From Chara braunii (lineage: Eukaryota > Streptophyta > Charophyceae > Charales > Characeae): a stretch of 36,006 nt of DNA. The position numbers and the translations under genes were made by a program. Location of the stretch: the NCBI GenBank assembly GCA_003427395.1, contig BFEA01000026.1:3742834-3778839 (forward strand), in the 5' to 3' direction. Below, one piece after another: positions 20,191 to 29,330 of this stretch (positions within the stretch are counted from its first letter, which is position 1; every line of letters starts with the position of its first letter). The notes under the pieces were generated by a model. The model was not told where the DNA came from and did no database searches. It was given only the letters and a program-made list of their open reading frames with translations.

Positions 20191-22442
20191 GCGGGAAATC
20201 CATACTCTTTTTATAACGATCAGATTATAAGTTATTGATGACAGCACTTGAGGAATACGATAGCCAACTCGTGGAGATAATAAATGTTCTGTGCGCGATA
20301 TTTGTAAGAGGAAAGTGCAAAATGAAGTCAAATTTTATGGGGATAGGCGTCGTGCGTGAGCATGGCTCTAGTATTGCTAATTGTCTTATAGACTGTCACC
20401 TGAACTTCACTTTGATTGGCTCTCTCGATTTGAAGTTTTCTTGTTGTGACCATTCTCAAGAGGTCGTGAAGCAGTTTAAACTATTATTGAAACTAGACAC
20501 ATGAGTGAGAGAGTGATCAGACTGTTCATTCAGATAATCATGGGGAATGGTTGTGATATTGAATGAGCATTACAAGTCTAAGCCGGATGATGCAACGAGC
20601 AAGTGACCGGATAAGCAGAACTATCATTCAAAAGTACTTCAGATACCAGCCTTCATTTGTGGACCGAGAGAGAGAGTCACGAAAACGTATCTTTGGTAAC
20701 TTCTATGTACTTGAGTGATAACCCAATAAGTAAAGGACCGTTAAATGTGATCTTTGTCGACAATTATTCGCAATGGGTTACTTGACTTTCTTGTTGATTT
20801 TGTTCCTGATCTGAAATGTTGATGGTGATAACGAGTTGCCCTTGATCGAGCTACTCGGATAAGGGTTTCCCTATTCCTAGCCTCAAGTCAAATGTTTCAC
20901 TCGTTTTAACCATTTTTCAATGACCAATTTGACCTGTCCCTGCCAACTAAAGCCCGAGTCCGTAGATCTTAAATGCTAACTTTATCAAACATGTATGAGT
21001 GCTGGTGAAAACTAAAAAGTCAAGTAAACCAATTTGGAAAGTTCATTTATATTGAGAATAAACCTTTTTTTTTTTTATCATTTTCTAAGCCACGGTTAAT
21101 GAGGCAAAAAAAATATGCCTTGAAAAAGATCACCTACATACTAGCTAAGTATTTGCTAGATGGTGGTTAATGATCGATAATTCTGATGCGCATTTTACTT
21201 GGAGTTTGTCCTAAACTATACTATAAAGGGAAGTGAGTACGCATGATGGTCATAAACGTGAAGATCCAGGGTTGTAAATAGTACTATATTTGAGGATAGA
21301 GCTTTGAGTATCGTGATCATGTAGTAATCGGGAGAACAATATTAAGGAGAGTATTTCTTAGAGGGTAATTGGGGCAGCCACACTCTGATTAAGGTCGTAT
21401 GCTGGGCTGACAATTTCTTGTTTTCCTTATTGTCGAACTGACACTGAGCTTAATCACAACCTATTCCACTGAGATACAACTGAGTGACACTCTACATGAG
21501 ACTTAGAACAGTGGTTCTCACTGTGTGCAGACTTGTTGAGAGGAGAAACCTTGNTAGTAGTACTAAGTCTATTTTGTGAACTGCGCATATCACAAAACGA
21601 CTGTGCAATATAGGAGCAAAGATTGAACCTAGTAACTCAGTGTGTTGTGAGTTAACAGTGACTATGACCCACAACATCCAAAGCTACACATGAATGGTGA
21701 CTGATCTCGAACACCTACAACTGTATATGATCAAAAGTCATCATTGACGAACATTTAGCTCAACATACGAGTAAGAGTAGAGTCAATCAACATGATGTGA
21801 TGAGTGTTTACTATGCTTAGTCATGTTCGGTGTTTTACATGAGTGTAATATGCACTATGCGTGAAATCCATACATAAAAACATGTTGCATTCTGTATATG
21901 GGCGGGAAGTTGGGATTGGTGATTCCCTCGCTCTGTACATGGTAGAGTGGATTCGACAGCATCCTACCCTGAACGTGTACTACGCAGTGTTCTTATTTCT
22001 TTGAAAGGTTGTCAACTGAGTATTTTTCGTATGAACTAGTAGAGTTAGCTGTTAGCAGCCTTTGAGCAAAGGTTCATAAACCGTTCCGAGCTGGGCGAAA
22101 AATAGAGACCCAACAACAAGCAATTTCATAACCAACCTTTTTACGGCGACTCGAAGTGCAAGATTATATCGAGAAGAGATGATTATGTATTAGAAGGGCA
22201 TCCTAAGTCTGTCTTGCATGCACTTCCGAGAAGAGACAAGAGAGTGGGAAGACAAGGTCATTGAAGGCATCTGGTTCTGCACGAAACTAATGAGAAAGTG
22301 AGCACTTAAGTTAATAAAAGATCAATTTTTTATTATATATGTTATTTACTTTCATGAGTTAGATGGGAAACTACACAACACTTCCTCATCCAACGAGACT
22401 GTTGACAAAGCTAGGAAGATAATTAATGATCAATAACGAGAT
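20191..22442 (+). repeat. 2.25-kb tandem unit, copy 3 (complete)
   Basis: The only full-length unit: 2252 bases from GCGGGAAATCC to CAATAACGAGATA. Relative to copy 2 it carries an insertion of about 76 AT-rich bases near 22315-22390. An N at 21554 is at the position homologous to the N at 19375. The unit has no recognisable protein domain, so its class is unknown; satellite, or noncoding arms of a larger element, are both possible. Confidence 0.92.
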
Positions 22443-22704
22443 AAATTGATTCATATGTTGTGTTCAAGATTTAACTTTAACGATCAACAAAGAAAAGTCG
22501 ACTCGGATTTAAAGTCATGAGACAACTTCTTCTCGCCAACCGGGCAACGTCAATTGGACAAGTAGTGAGTTTTCAGTGCAATTAGGGGATAAACCTTAAT
22601 TGAATATACAGTACTATCAGAATCAGAGTGGTAAAACAATGAGTGCAGCCTTATTATTTGAATCAGTCTAACATGTCGGAAAAGTCATTAGAAGTCAGCT
22701 ATAA
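22443..22704. other. Unique sequence between array and open frame; nothing recognised
   Basis: AT-rich sequence with no motif or repeat that I could identify. The array similarity stops abruptly at 22442. Confidence 0.5.
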
Positions 22705-23298
22705 GTTGTTATTCACACGAGTACAGTCCAATCGTTCTTGGTCGAGGGGTCAGTTCTGACCAGCCTCAACCAGATTGCTCTCAAGGATGCCTTACAACAT
22801 CGATATGTCAGTGCACTCGGCTTCAATCAGGTAGATCTGTCAAGCTTCGTTATTCTCACGGAGTTTTTAGAAGACACTATCAAAGATTTGATGATCTATG
22901 TGAAGAAGGGCAAAAAAACTCATAAGCACTTTGACTTAGTCTGGATCTCAGCAGCCAAATATATAGAGGAGAAAGAGCGAGAGCTAGATGAGAGTGGCGC
23001 AAAGTTGATATGTAGCTTTGGGCTCAACCTTTACACAAACTATCCCAGACCTCCAATCCCTTTTCTCCTTACAGGTGACTCTTACTGGGGAGAACTGGTG
23101 GATCTGGCCAAGAGGTATACCTTCCCTACAAAGATTGACTACGAGGCAATGACCGAACCGTTACAGTTTCGGCATCTTAGACGAGGGATCTTCTCCACGT
23201 CATATCTTCCTACCACATTGGAGGAGTTTTGTGCTATGTTTGACTTCCGCATGTTTCGTCTTGGCTGGAAGTATTCGGAACTTGCAAGCTTTAGGTGA
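22705..23298 (+). CDS. Unrecognised coding frame of about 198 codons, no ATG start, possibly an exon or fragment
   Basis: Open from 22705 (after a TAA) to a TGA at 23296. The first ATG comes only about 60 codons in, so this is more likely an exon or truncated gene than a complete ORF. The product looks real: an N-terminal helical half (EFLEDTIKDLMIYVKKGKK, KYIEEKERELDESGAKL), a Pro-rich turn (NYPRPPIPFLLTGDSYWG), then an aromatic-rich C-terminal half (RRGIFSTSYLPTTLEEFC). The frame one base over continues from about 23270 to a TGA at 23405 with equally protein-like sequence (GHNPRKYVEVSQGTND), so the true end may be past a frameshift or a splice. I do not recognise the family. AG dinucleotides near 22726 and 22751 could be acceptors, but nothing selects one. 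Confidence 0.5.
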   Translation, partial: VVIHTSTVQSFLVEGSVLTSLNQIALKDALQHRYVSALGFNQVDLSSFVILTEFLEDTIKDLMIYVKKGKKTHKHFDLVWISAAKYIEEKERELDESGAKLICSFGLNLYTNYPRPPIPFLLTGDSYWGELVDLAKRYTFPTKIDYEAMTEPLQFRHLRRGIFSTSYLPTTLEEFCAMFDFRMFRLGWKYSELASFR

Positions 23299-23407
23299 CT
23301 CTTCATCCCTAGGCCACAATCCTAGAAAGTATGTAGAAGTGTCTCAAGGCACAAACGATGCATGGTCAAATGAGAGATTGAGCACCAAATCTGAGAGGGA
23401 TAAGTGA

Positions 23408-23639
23408 GGACTCTTGACGAGTGTTGGCCATGTTTATTCGTCTGTACTTTCTGAGATTATTACGAGTTATCACCTTCCCTTATTTATCTTGTATTTGCCT
23501 TGAGTCAGTGAATCCTGCTCTATTTGCATTGACTTTGCTTGAAGTTATACTTCATAGTAATCTTGTCACAATTATCAAAATTAGTAAATTGGCAAACTTA
23601 AGACATTCTTCGCATTTTAAAAATTTATAATTATTATTT
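23408..23639. other. AT-rich flank; nothing recognised
   Basis: Grades from mixed sequence into an AT-rich stretch next to the foldback element. The open frame at 23421-23630 is AT-driven. Confidence 0.45.
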
Positions 23640-24292
23640 GCATCTAAGCATACGTATTCCGGCGTACGCATACGAGCCCAAAATCACGCGTACGTGTACG
23701 TAAAAAAAAAAAAAAAACCTCCAAAAAATCTGAAAAACAAAGTATGTTGTGAAGAATAATAATACAAACAACTTTTGTCTGGGAGTCATACCTGAATTCC
23801 CTACCAATCTCGATTTCAAAATTGAAAGCCTTATAGAAACCTTTAAAAAAATAAAAATTAGAAAACAAAATAAATATTTTTTTAATTATTACTTTATTAT
23901 GATAATATTAACGTTTTTTTTGTTTTTAATTTTATTCGAGTTTGGTTAGCAATTTAGGGATGATTCCCCGGCAAGTCAAAATTGTATAATGTTTCTGCAT
24001 ATTAACATGTATTTGTTAAAGAAGTTTGTTTTTATTTTTGCTGTTTTTTCCTTGTTTTTTTTTATTATTTTAATTTACTTGTTCTTTGTGTCTTTGATTT
24101 TTAACTCGAGTTTAGTACAAAATTCTGAGATAAGTCTCCAACAAAAGTGGTTTGAAAAATTATTTTGCATAACATACCTTTTTTTCCAGATTTTTCGATG
24201 ATTTGTTTTTTTAATGTATTCCCACGTACGGGAATACGTGTACGTGTGTGCGCGCAACCCGAGTACACGTACGCCGTACTACCTAGATTTGC
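23640..24292. mobile_element. Foldback-type element with long imperfect inverted arms
   Basis: The left arm (about 23640-23865) and the reverse complement of the right arm (about 24080-24292) align. Shared blocks are CGGCGTACG..TAC, ACGTGTACGT or ACACGTACACGT, AAAGTATGTTGTG against AAAGGTATGTTATG, CAAACAACTTTTGT against CAAACCACTTTTGT, and CAAAATTGAAAG-like ends. The centre is very AT-rich. Mirrored peptides NNTNNFC and NNFSNHFC come from the two arms and are not genes. No target-site duplication was resolved. Confidence 0.65.
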
Positions 24293-24302
24293 ATGATCTT
24301 TG

Positions 24303-25860
24303 CTATTCCGAATCATAATAAAAGATTCCTAAAACTGGGGACCGACGAAGACCGCAATTGAAAGGATTCGCTCGAAGCCAGACGCATGCTACATGAAGGG
24401 ATTTGCACAATTTATGTGTGATAGCCTGTTGACTTTCTGGTCGCCAGAAGTGGTCGGACTGGAAAAAAAGTGAGACAGCGACCCAAGAAGTTTCCATATA
24501 TGTTGGTAGAATCAGACATCTTCTGGTCAAATCCTTGTTCTTCGGTATGGTATATGCATATCCATACCTTCCTTTCTCATCCCATTTTTCACTTCGGTTG
24601 AGCCTCATCTTTTAATATGTGCTCTTTGCTTTTTCAAGGATGATTGTATCTGTTTTATTCACCCACTCGTAATGTTCAATTTCTGTGAAGAAATCGGTGT
24701 TCTTTTGCCACCAAATTGTTGCACACTCAACATATGTCTCCCCCAGATTTCGATCCAAGGCGGATAATATATGTTGTCTCAATTGGTTCTTGACAGCATA
24801 GACTTGGGCAATATCTATCCCCATGTCATCCATAACTGCATGGTTTACATTGTGGTTGTAGGTCGGAAGCACCATTTTTTAGAATCTCATGTGTTCGGGG
24901 ATAAGTTTCATTGTGTGTTTAACTACCGATTCCATCATGCGTACTCCAACCTTATGGTTCAATTTTGGTCTGTTGTTTTCATTCCACAACAGTTCATTAT
25001 ATGCAATCTCACTCAGTCTACACGAGACGTGTCCGTCGATTTTGGGTCATCTAGATTCAGCACAAATATAGGATGGGGAAACTTTCATCACTTGTCTGCG
25101 ATTGTACAAGATTTATCCCACTATCCTCAACTTTTTGAACATCACCCTTGCGTGGTTGACCATGTCAGTGCCAAATTTTCTGTTCACCACATTGTCTTTG
25201 ATTACAATCTGAATATATTCTCTCGTTAGCTTTAAAGTTATGCTTTTTGCATATGGAATCTTAAATATCAGTCGTTTCTTAATATTGAGTCCATATTTCT
25301 TTATGGACAATTTGGTAAACATCTCTTTGATTCAGATTCAATTTATAAAGATTTTTTCTAATCCATGGGGCCGCTTGGCAGTTAATCAACTGATTTCGTT
25401 TTCTGTTCGTACTCGGTCCCGCGGACACCAGTTTAATCACGCATAGTTGAACCCCTTTTTCCATCCAGAGCGTGCATTCACATAGCATACAGTTAACCTT
25501 CCTGATTTCCACGATAGTATAGTCGTAGGTACATTTTATAACTTTCTATTTTTCATATCATGCACCGCCAGGTCTGGTTACTATAAGGGCTTTTGGCTAA
25601 AATAGAGGGATCAACTTCATTGTAAATCCTGGACGTTGTGATTTGAATAGTATTGGTAGATGGTTAGTCTGTACACTCATTCAGAATCTCCTCTTCGTTT
25701 GTTTTTGTCTTCTCTTTGCTTTCTTCCTTCTTATGCATTTTCCTCTTGTATTCAGATAAGGGTTCAATCTCTTGATTAAGATACTTTCCATCAAACTAAC
25801 TTCCTTCTTTATACCATTCCATAAGTACATATATCCCACACTCAATTTTTTGTAACCAGC
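24303..25860 (-). pseudogene. N-terminal part of a Penelope-like RT (linker and fingers), decayed
   Basis: Reading the minus strand from 25860 down, coding-like sequence continues with stops and frameshifts. Linker-like segments come first (IECGIYVLMEWYKEG, then LNQEIEPLSEYKRKM). A basic region follows at 25322-25113 (KRLIFKIPYAKSITLKLTRE), then 24960-24875 (AYNELLWNENNRPKLNH), then a frame from 24875 to 24612. That last frame runs through a single TAA into 24608-24303. The finger motif YTIPKNKDLTRR near 24518-24555 resembles the motif preceding the RT palm in Penelope-like RTs. The palm itself is not here: recognisable coding sequence stops around 24480. The palm that should follow has the right content and strand at 14.5-12.8 kb. 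Family assignment rests on motif order, not on a search. Confidence 0.58.
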
Positions 25861-25869
25861 TGTAGACTA

Positions 25870-26000
25870 CGTGTCCGATTTCGGATTCAACCCGCGTTGA
25901 ATACGCGTTCAATCCCCGTTTGAACGCGCGTTAGACGGGGAAAAACGGGATCCGCAATGATTTTTTTCTCAGGCTAAACATAATCGAAAGAAAAACAATA
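25870..26000. repeat. CGCGTTGAACGCG-type palindromic sequence
   Basis: CAACCCGCGTTGAATACGCGTTCAA and TTTGAACGCGCGTT make overlapping short palindromes. A related block (TCGCGTTGAACGCGATTTAACGGG, CCCGTTGAACGGGTTCAACG) lies at 28140-28235. Confidence 0.55.
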
Positions 26001-26006
26001 TATATA

Positions 26007-26300
26007 TATGGGGTCGTAGATCTTTTCGAGGTCTACAACCCCATATTTTTATTTTTATTTTTTGAGTTCTTAATATATTTTAAAAAATAAAAAACATAAG
26101 CAAAATGAAAAAAATAAAAACAAGAAATGACATGAGTCCTTTTTTTTGGGGTTTCACAGAGATTTTTTAAGGGCTGAAACAAAAACAGAAAAAACAAATA
26201 AAAAATATAGGGTTGTAGATCTTTTAAGGATGTACAACAAAATATTTGTTTTTTGTTTTTTTTTTTAATTCGTGTATTTAAAAAAAAATCAAAACCATAA
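26007..26300. repeat. Hairpin repeat of the GTAGATCTTTT family, two copies
   Basis: 26008-26043 folds into a long stem (GGGGTCGTAGATCTTTTCG with its near complement). 26213-26238 has a degenerate version (GTTGTAGATCTTTTAAGG..GTACAAC). Between them lies T/A-rich sequence like that at 90-165. Confidence 0.6.
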
Positions 26301-26385
26301 ACGATATTTTTTTTGGCCTTCATTGCTTAGGTAATCTTGCTGGATAGACTGCCTGATTTGGGCCTGTAGAAGATTGCATGAGCCT

Positions 26386-27112
26386 GGAGGGAGATCCCAC
26401 TACTGATGTATGTGGATTAGTGTTTAAGGTGTGTGACTGTCAGACATCGTGGATTTGGCAGGGAATCAGTGGTAGCCTGTTTTTGCGAATTAAGCCTGGG
26501 AAATTATGTTTTTTTTTGCTCTCCTATTCGTAGGTTTTCCTTTTGTTTTTGATGTTGGGGTCCTGTGGCTGTCCCAAACGTGCGTGAAATCACAGCCAAG
26601 TTTTTTTATTCGTGAAATCACACACGTTTCACGCACGGCGAAAGCAAAGACGAATAGCTTCATCGCTGGAAATTGATTGTGGTTTGGGAGGTGTTTGGGA
26701 GGGTTCGATCCCCTCACCTACAGCAAATGGTGTATGGAGTTACTCTTGCACTCCTTCGCCAAAGAGAATCTCTGTCAGAACAACCGAACAGAGTGCACTG
26801 CGGCCTATTTCAAGGAAACCTCAGACTATTGTCAATGAATATGGTCCGTGTGCCCACTCACATGTAGTCGTCTTGACTGCCACAGCCATGGTCAGTGAAT
26901 CATACCCTGACATCTGACACCCCGCCTAGAGCAGACACCATCTGTTAGAAGAACACTTTCCTTTCCTTTTTCGCAGTTTTTTCTTCATTTGTTTGGTCAT
27001 GAAATGTTTTTTTTGCGTTTATTTTCCCTATTTCACGCTGCCACCCACCTGTCCCCCACCCGTCCCACACCCGTCACACTAATCCACATACATGGCTAGT
27101 GGGATCTCCCTC
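26386..27112. mobile_element. Element bounded by inverted repeats of about 50 bp, with a tRNA-like T arm
   Basis: GAGGGAGATCCCACTA..ATGTATGTGGATTAGTGT at 26387-26424 recurs inverted at about 27070-27109. Inside, 26699-26715 is a perfect T-arm-like hairpin (GAGGG, loop TTCGATC, CCCTC) containing a canonical B box. An A-box-like TAGCTTCATCGCTGG lies about 50 bases upstream. No complementary acceptor stem exists, so this is a tRNA-derived SINE head or relic and not a tRNA gene. Whether the SINE and the inverted repeats belong to one element is unclear. Confidence 0.5.
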
Positions 27113-27508
27113 TTGGCGTCCGAAGTCCCGTACAACAAGGTCTCTGTTTTTTTTTTTTTTTTTGCCTTTCTCCTGTTTTCTCAGCCCAGAAACTCGTAAT
27201 GAACCTGTCAGGCCGCTGCCACTTAGTGTCACACTGGATCGGCCACAATCCAATCCGTCTGCTAATGGGACCATGCCCCTAGTGCTTGTCACTGCTGTCT
27301 GGTCGAAGTTACCCTCAATACGGGTAGGGTGATGGTCCTGAGTGTTGGTCACACTGAGGTAGGATAGTATGGACAGGGGGTGTGCTGAGAGGATTAACGT
27401 GGGGATGGGTAGGGTAGGTGGCCTATCCTAACAGGATAACCATTGGCTGTTGCTACCAGCAATCACCACGGGTCTGGTCCTTGGCCTCTACAACACCCTG
27501 GGCTTTCA
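27113..27508. other. Nothing recognised
   Basis: Mixed sequence with a 17-base T run at 27148-27164 and GT/GGGT-rich sequence at 27320-27420. Confidence 0.4.
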
Positions 27509-27920
27509 AAAAAAAAAAAAAAAAAAAAAAATGGATCTTCTGCTAGAACGTGGAATAATACACCGCCATATGTTTTGTCTTCTGTGCATGTGGTGAGTAG
27601 AGGACCTTCGGCCACTGCACATATTCCTAAAAAAAGAAAAACGAGAAAAACAGAAGAAAAATGAGAAAACAAAAGAAAAACGGAAAAACAAAAGAAAGAA
27701 GAGAAAAAAAAAAACGAGAAAACAGCGAATTAGTGACCCATAACTAAGTTGCACAGACTGCCACAGACCTAAATTCGAATCTAGACTATATATTCTCGGA
27801 CCACAAAGGCAGTTTCAAGTCTCTGCTCCACGGAGGGTCCTTGCTAATCCGTAGGGACCCTTCGGAAATGAGACTGGACGACCAGATTGCAGCATTTGTA
27901 AAAAAAAAAAAAAAAAAAAA
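27509..27920 (+). mobile_element. Dispersed repeat family 3, copy X2, flanked by poly-A runs
   Basis: The body at 27535-27880 matches X1 (6709-7010) in inverse orientation. Poly-A runs of about 22 and 20 bases flank it (27509-27531 and 27900-27920). The centre is a long polypurine tract (27630-27725). AAATTCGAATCTAGACTATATATTC carries a B-box-like core. If this is a SINE, the right-hand poly-A is its tail. Confidence 0.65.
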
Positions 27921-28239
27921 AGGATATGCACCCATATGCACACACATGTGCTCACAGTCTTGGGGTATGGGGTGACCCTTACTTTTTTCCCTCTTGCAAT
28001 TTGAATTTCGGGAGGGAGGGGCATGTTTGGCCACCCCACCCTGTTAGTAGGGGTCAATTTTTTTTCTTTTCTTTTTCTTGTTTTTTGTGTTTGGGCGCGT
28101 AGGGCCACATGTCCGAGGCCCAACGCACCGGTTCCGTTTTTCAAAACTCAACGGAACACCCCCGTTTTCGCGTTGAACGCGATTTAACGGGGGCCCCCAG
28201 GCCCGTTGAACGGGTTCAACGGCGTTGAATTTCGCTCGT

Positions 28240-28651
28240 TCTTCGTTCATAGGATACACAGGCTGTAGAGTTTCTGTTATCTGCTTTTTCCCACTTTTCG
28301 TGCCAAGTTCCTGTGTTTCTTCCATTGCTTATCTACTTGTCGCCCGGTCCGTCCGATATACAAATGGTGGCACCACGGTGAGATGAGCACATATACACAA
28401 GAGCATGTCGCCATCAATTGATTAATGCTATGGTGTTGCACTGCCCAGATATCTACAAAGGTCTTTGCCCACAGAATCTCCCTTTCGGTAGCTAGAGATA
28501 TAAATGTTAATCTATAGATATGATTCAGCCCATAGCACTCACTGTACTTCCCAATCCTTACTATCAGTTCAATCTGTGTGCTTAGTCTATGTATTAACGC
28601 CCATTTCTCTCCTACTGTCAGTCCATTCCGTAGATTGGATGGTCCTACCAC
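28240..28651 (-). pseudogene. GIY-YIG endonuclease domain of a Penelope-like element
   Basis: The minus-strand frame 28651-28277 ends in a GIY-YIG nuclease core. VYVLIS at 28379-28398 is followed after a short loop by YIGRTGR at 28340-28360, then a helix with QWKKHRN. In Penelope-like elements this domain nicks the target DNA. About 90 residues precede it (LTVGEKWALIHRLSTQIELI ... REILWAKTFVDIWAVQ), which look helical and are not recognised. The frame terminates soon after the nuclease core, so the catalytic Glu helix expected further on is not in frame; a fragment with YLNQEIEPLSEYKRK near 25.78 kb may be its displaced end. Upstream, an acidic segment and a SAP-like region precede it on the same strand. 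The RT pieces lie downstream, giving an endonuclease-before-RT order. Confidence 0.6.
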
Positions 28652-28827
28652 CCAGTAATATCGTCATTGCTTGATGCCCCTGATGACATGTCATCATCTC
28701 TGTCTTCGTCTTCGTCGGATTCCGTCTCACCATCTTCTTCTTCACTTGAGATTAACTCTGCTATTGCTTTAGGATTGATTTCAGTCTCCAGGTCAGAGTC
28801 CCAATCGAAGTCTCTACCATAATACAC
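28645..28827 (-). pseudogene. Acidic segment of the same retroelement polyprotein
   Basis: A 60-codon minus-strand frame. After WDSDLETEINPKAIAELI it becomes a run of Asp, Glu and Ser (SSEEEDGETESDEDEDRDDD), then SSGASSNDDITGW and a stop. It ends about where the GIY-YIG frame starts, one frame over. Acidic low-complexity linkers are common between structured domains; no function beyond that is claimed. Confidence 0.45.
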
Positions 28828-28918
28828 TATCAGTCTGTGAACCTGATGTCGATGTTATGATCCTGGCCAATTTCGAAGTACACATTCATCAGAAAGTACA
28901 ATGTCGTCCAATAACAAA

Positions 28919-29030
28919 AAAAAAAAAAGAACTTGAGAGGAGAGAGAGGGTAAGAAGAAGAAGAAGAAGAAGAAGAAAGNAAGAAGAAGACGATGATGTA
29001 CACCAACATAGACCAATGATAATGCTCTTC
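28919..29030. repeat. A-tract and (GAA)n microsatellite with one N
   Basis: AAGAAGAAG repeats around an N at 28980, with a 13-base A run before them. On the minus strand this inserts a Phe/Leu-rich stretch into the SAP-like frame and breaks the protein. Confidence 0.9.
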
Positions 29031-29330
29031 TTCTTAGCCAACCAATCTCCTCCTCCTTATCTCCTCCCCTCTTATTCAAACAAGAATAACAATAACAATG
29101 CGCGGCTACAACTTGCGGTTTGTCCTTATATTTTACCTTGTGCAACTTACACATTTCCTTCAGCTCGTTGTACTTGAGTCGCAACAACTGAGTGTCCGCA
29201 ATCGGTTCAAAACCAAAGTTAATAGTCCGTTTCGCTTTCTCGTCTGATTTCGCCTTCTTCATGATGGTCGATCGTGCTGCAGTCTTCTTCTTTGTAGCTT
29301 GCGGGGTGGGAATCCGTATCGGTCCTGGTG
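29000..29330 (-). pseudogene. SAP-like DNA-binding region of the retroelement
   Basis: A minus-strand frame opens before the ATG at 29262: PIRIPTPQATKKKTAARST then MKKAKSDEKAKRTINFGF. Residues 26-52 of the ATG frame (about 29187-29107) read LLRLKYNELKEMCKLHKV then KYKDKPQVV. This fits the SAP pattern of two short helices (leucine-rich LKxLCKxxxV, then a Lys-rich turn, then V-V/L). SAP motifs bind DNA and often sit beside nucleases. The frame is lost in the GAA microsatellite. Assignment is by eye only. Confidence 0.4.

Noticed and set aside
19313-21677. Pair of 61-codon minus-strand frames in array copies 2 and 3
   Set aside because: Short frames shared only because the units are copies; they contain Ns and no motif.
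23749-24257. Pair of similar peptides NNTNNFC and NNFSNHFC as a gene family
   Set aside because: They come from the two inverted arms of one foldback element.
24771-25229. 152-codon plus-strand frame
   Set aside because: Antisense to the decayed RT N-terminal region, whose minus-strand frame carries the recognisable motifs.
26640-26722. tRNA gene
   Set aside because: The T arm is perfect, but no complementary acceptor stem or anticodon arm is found at the right distance.
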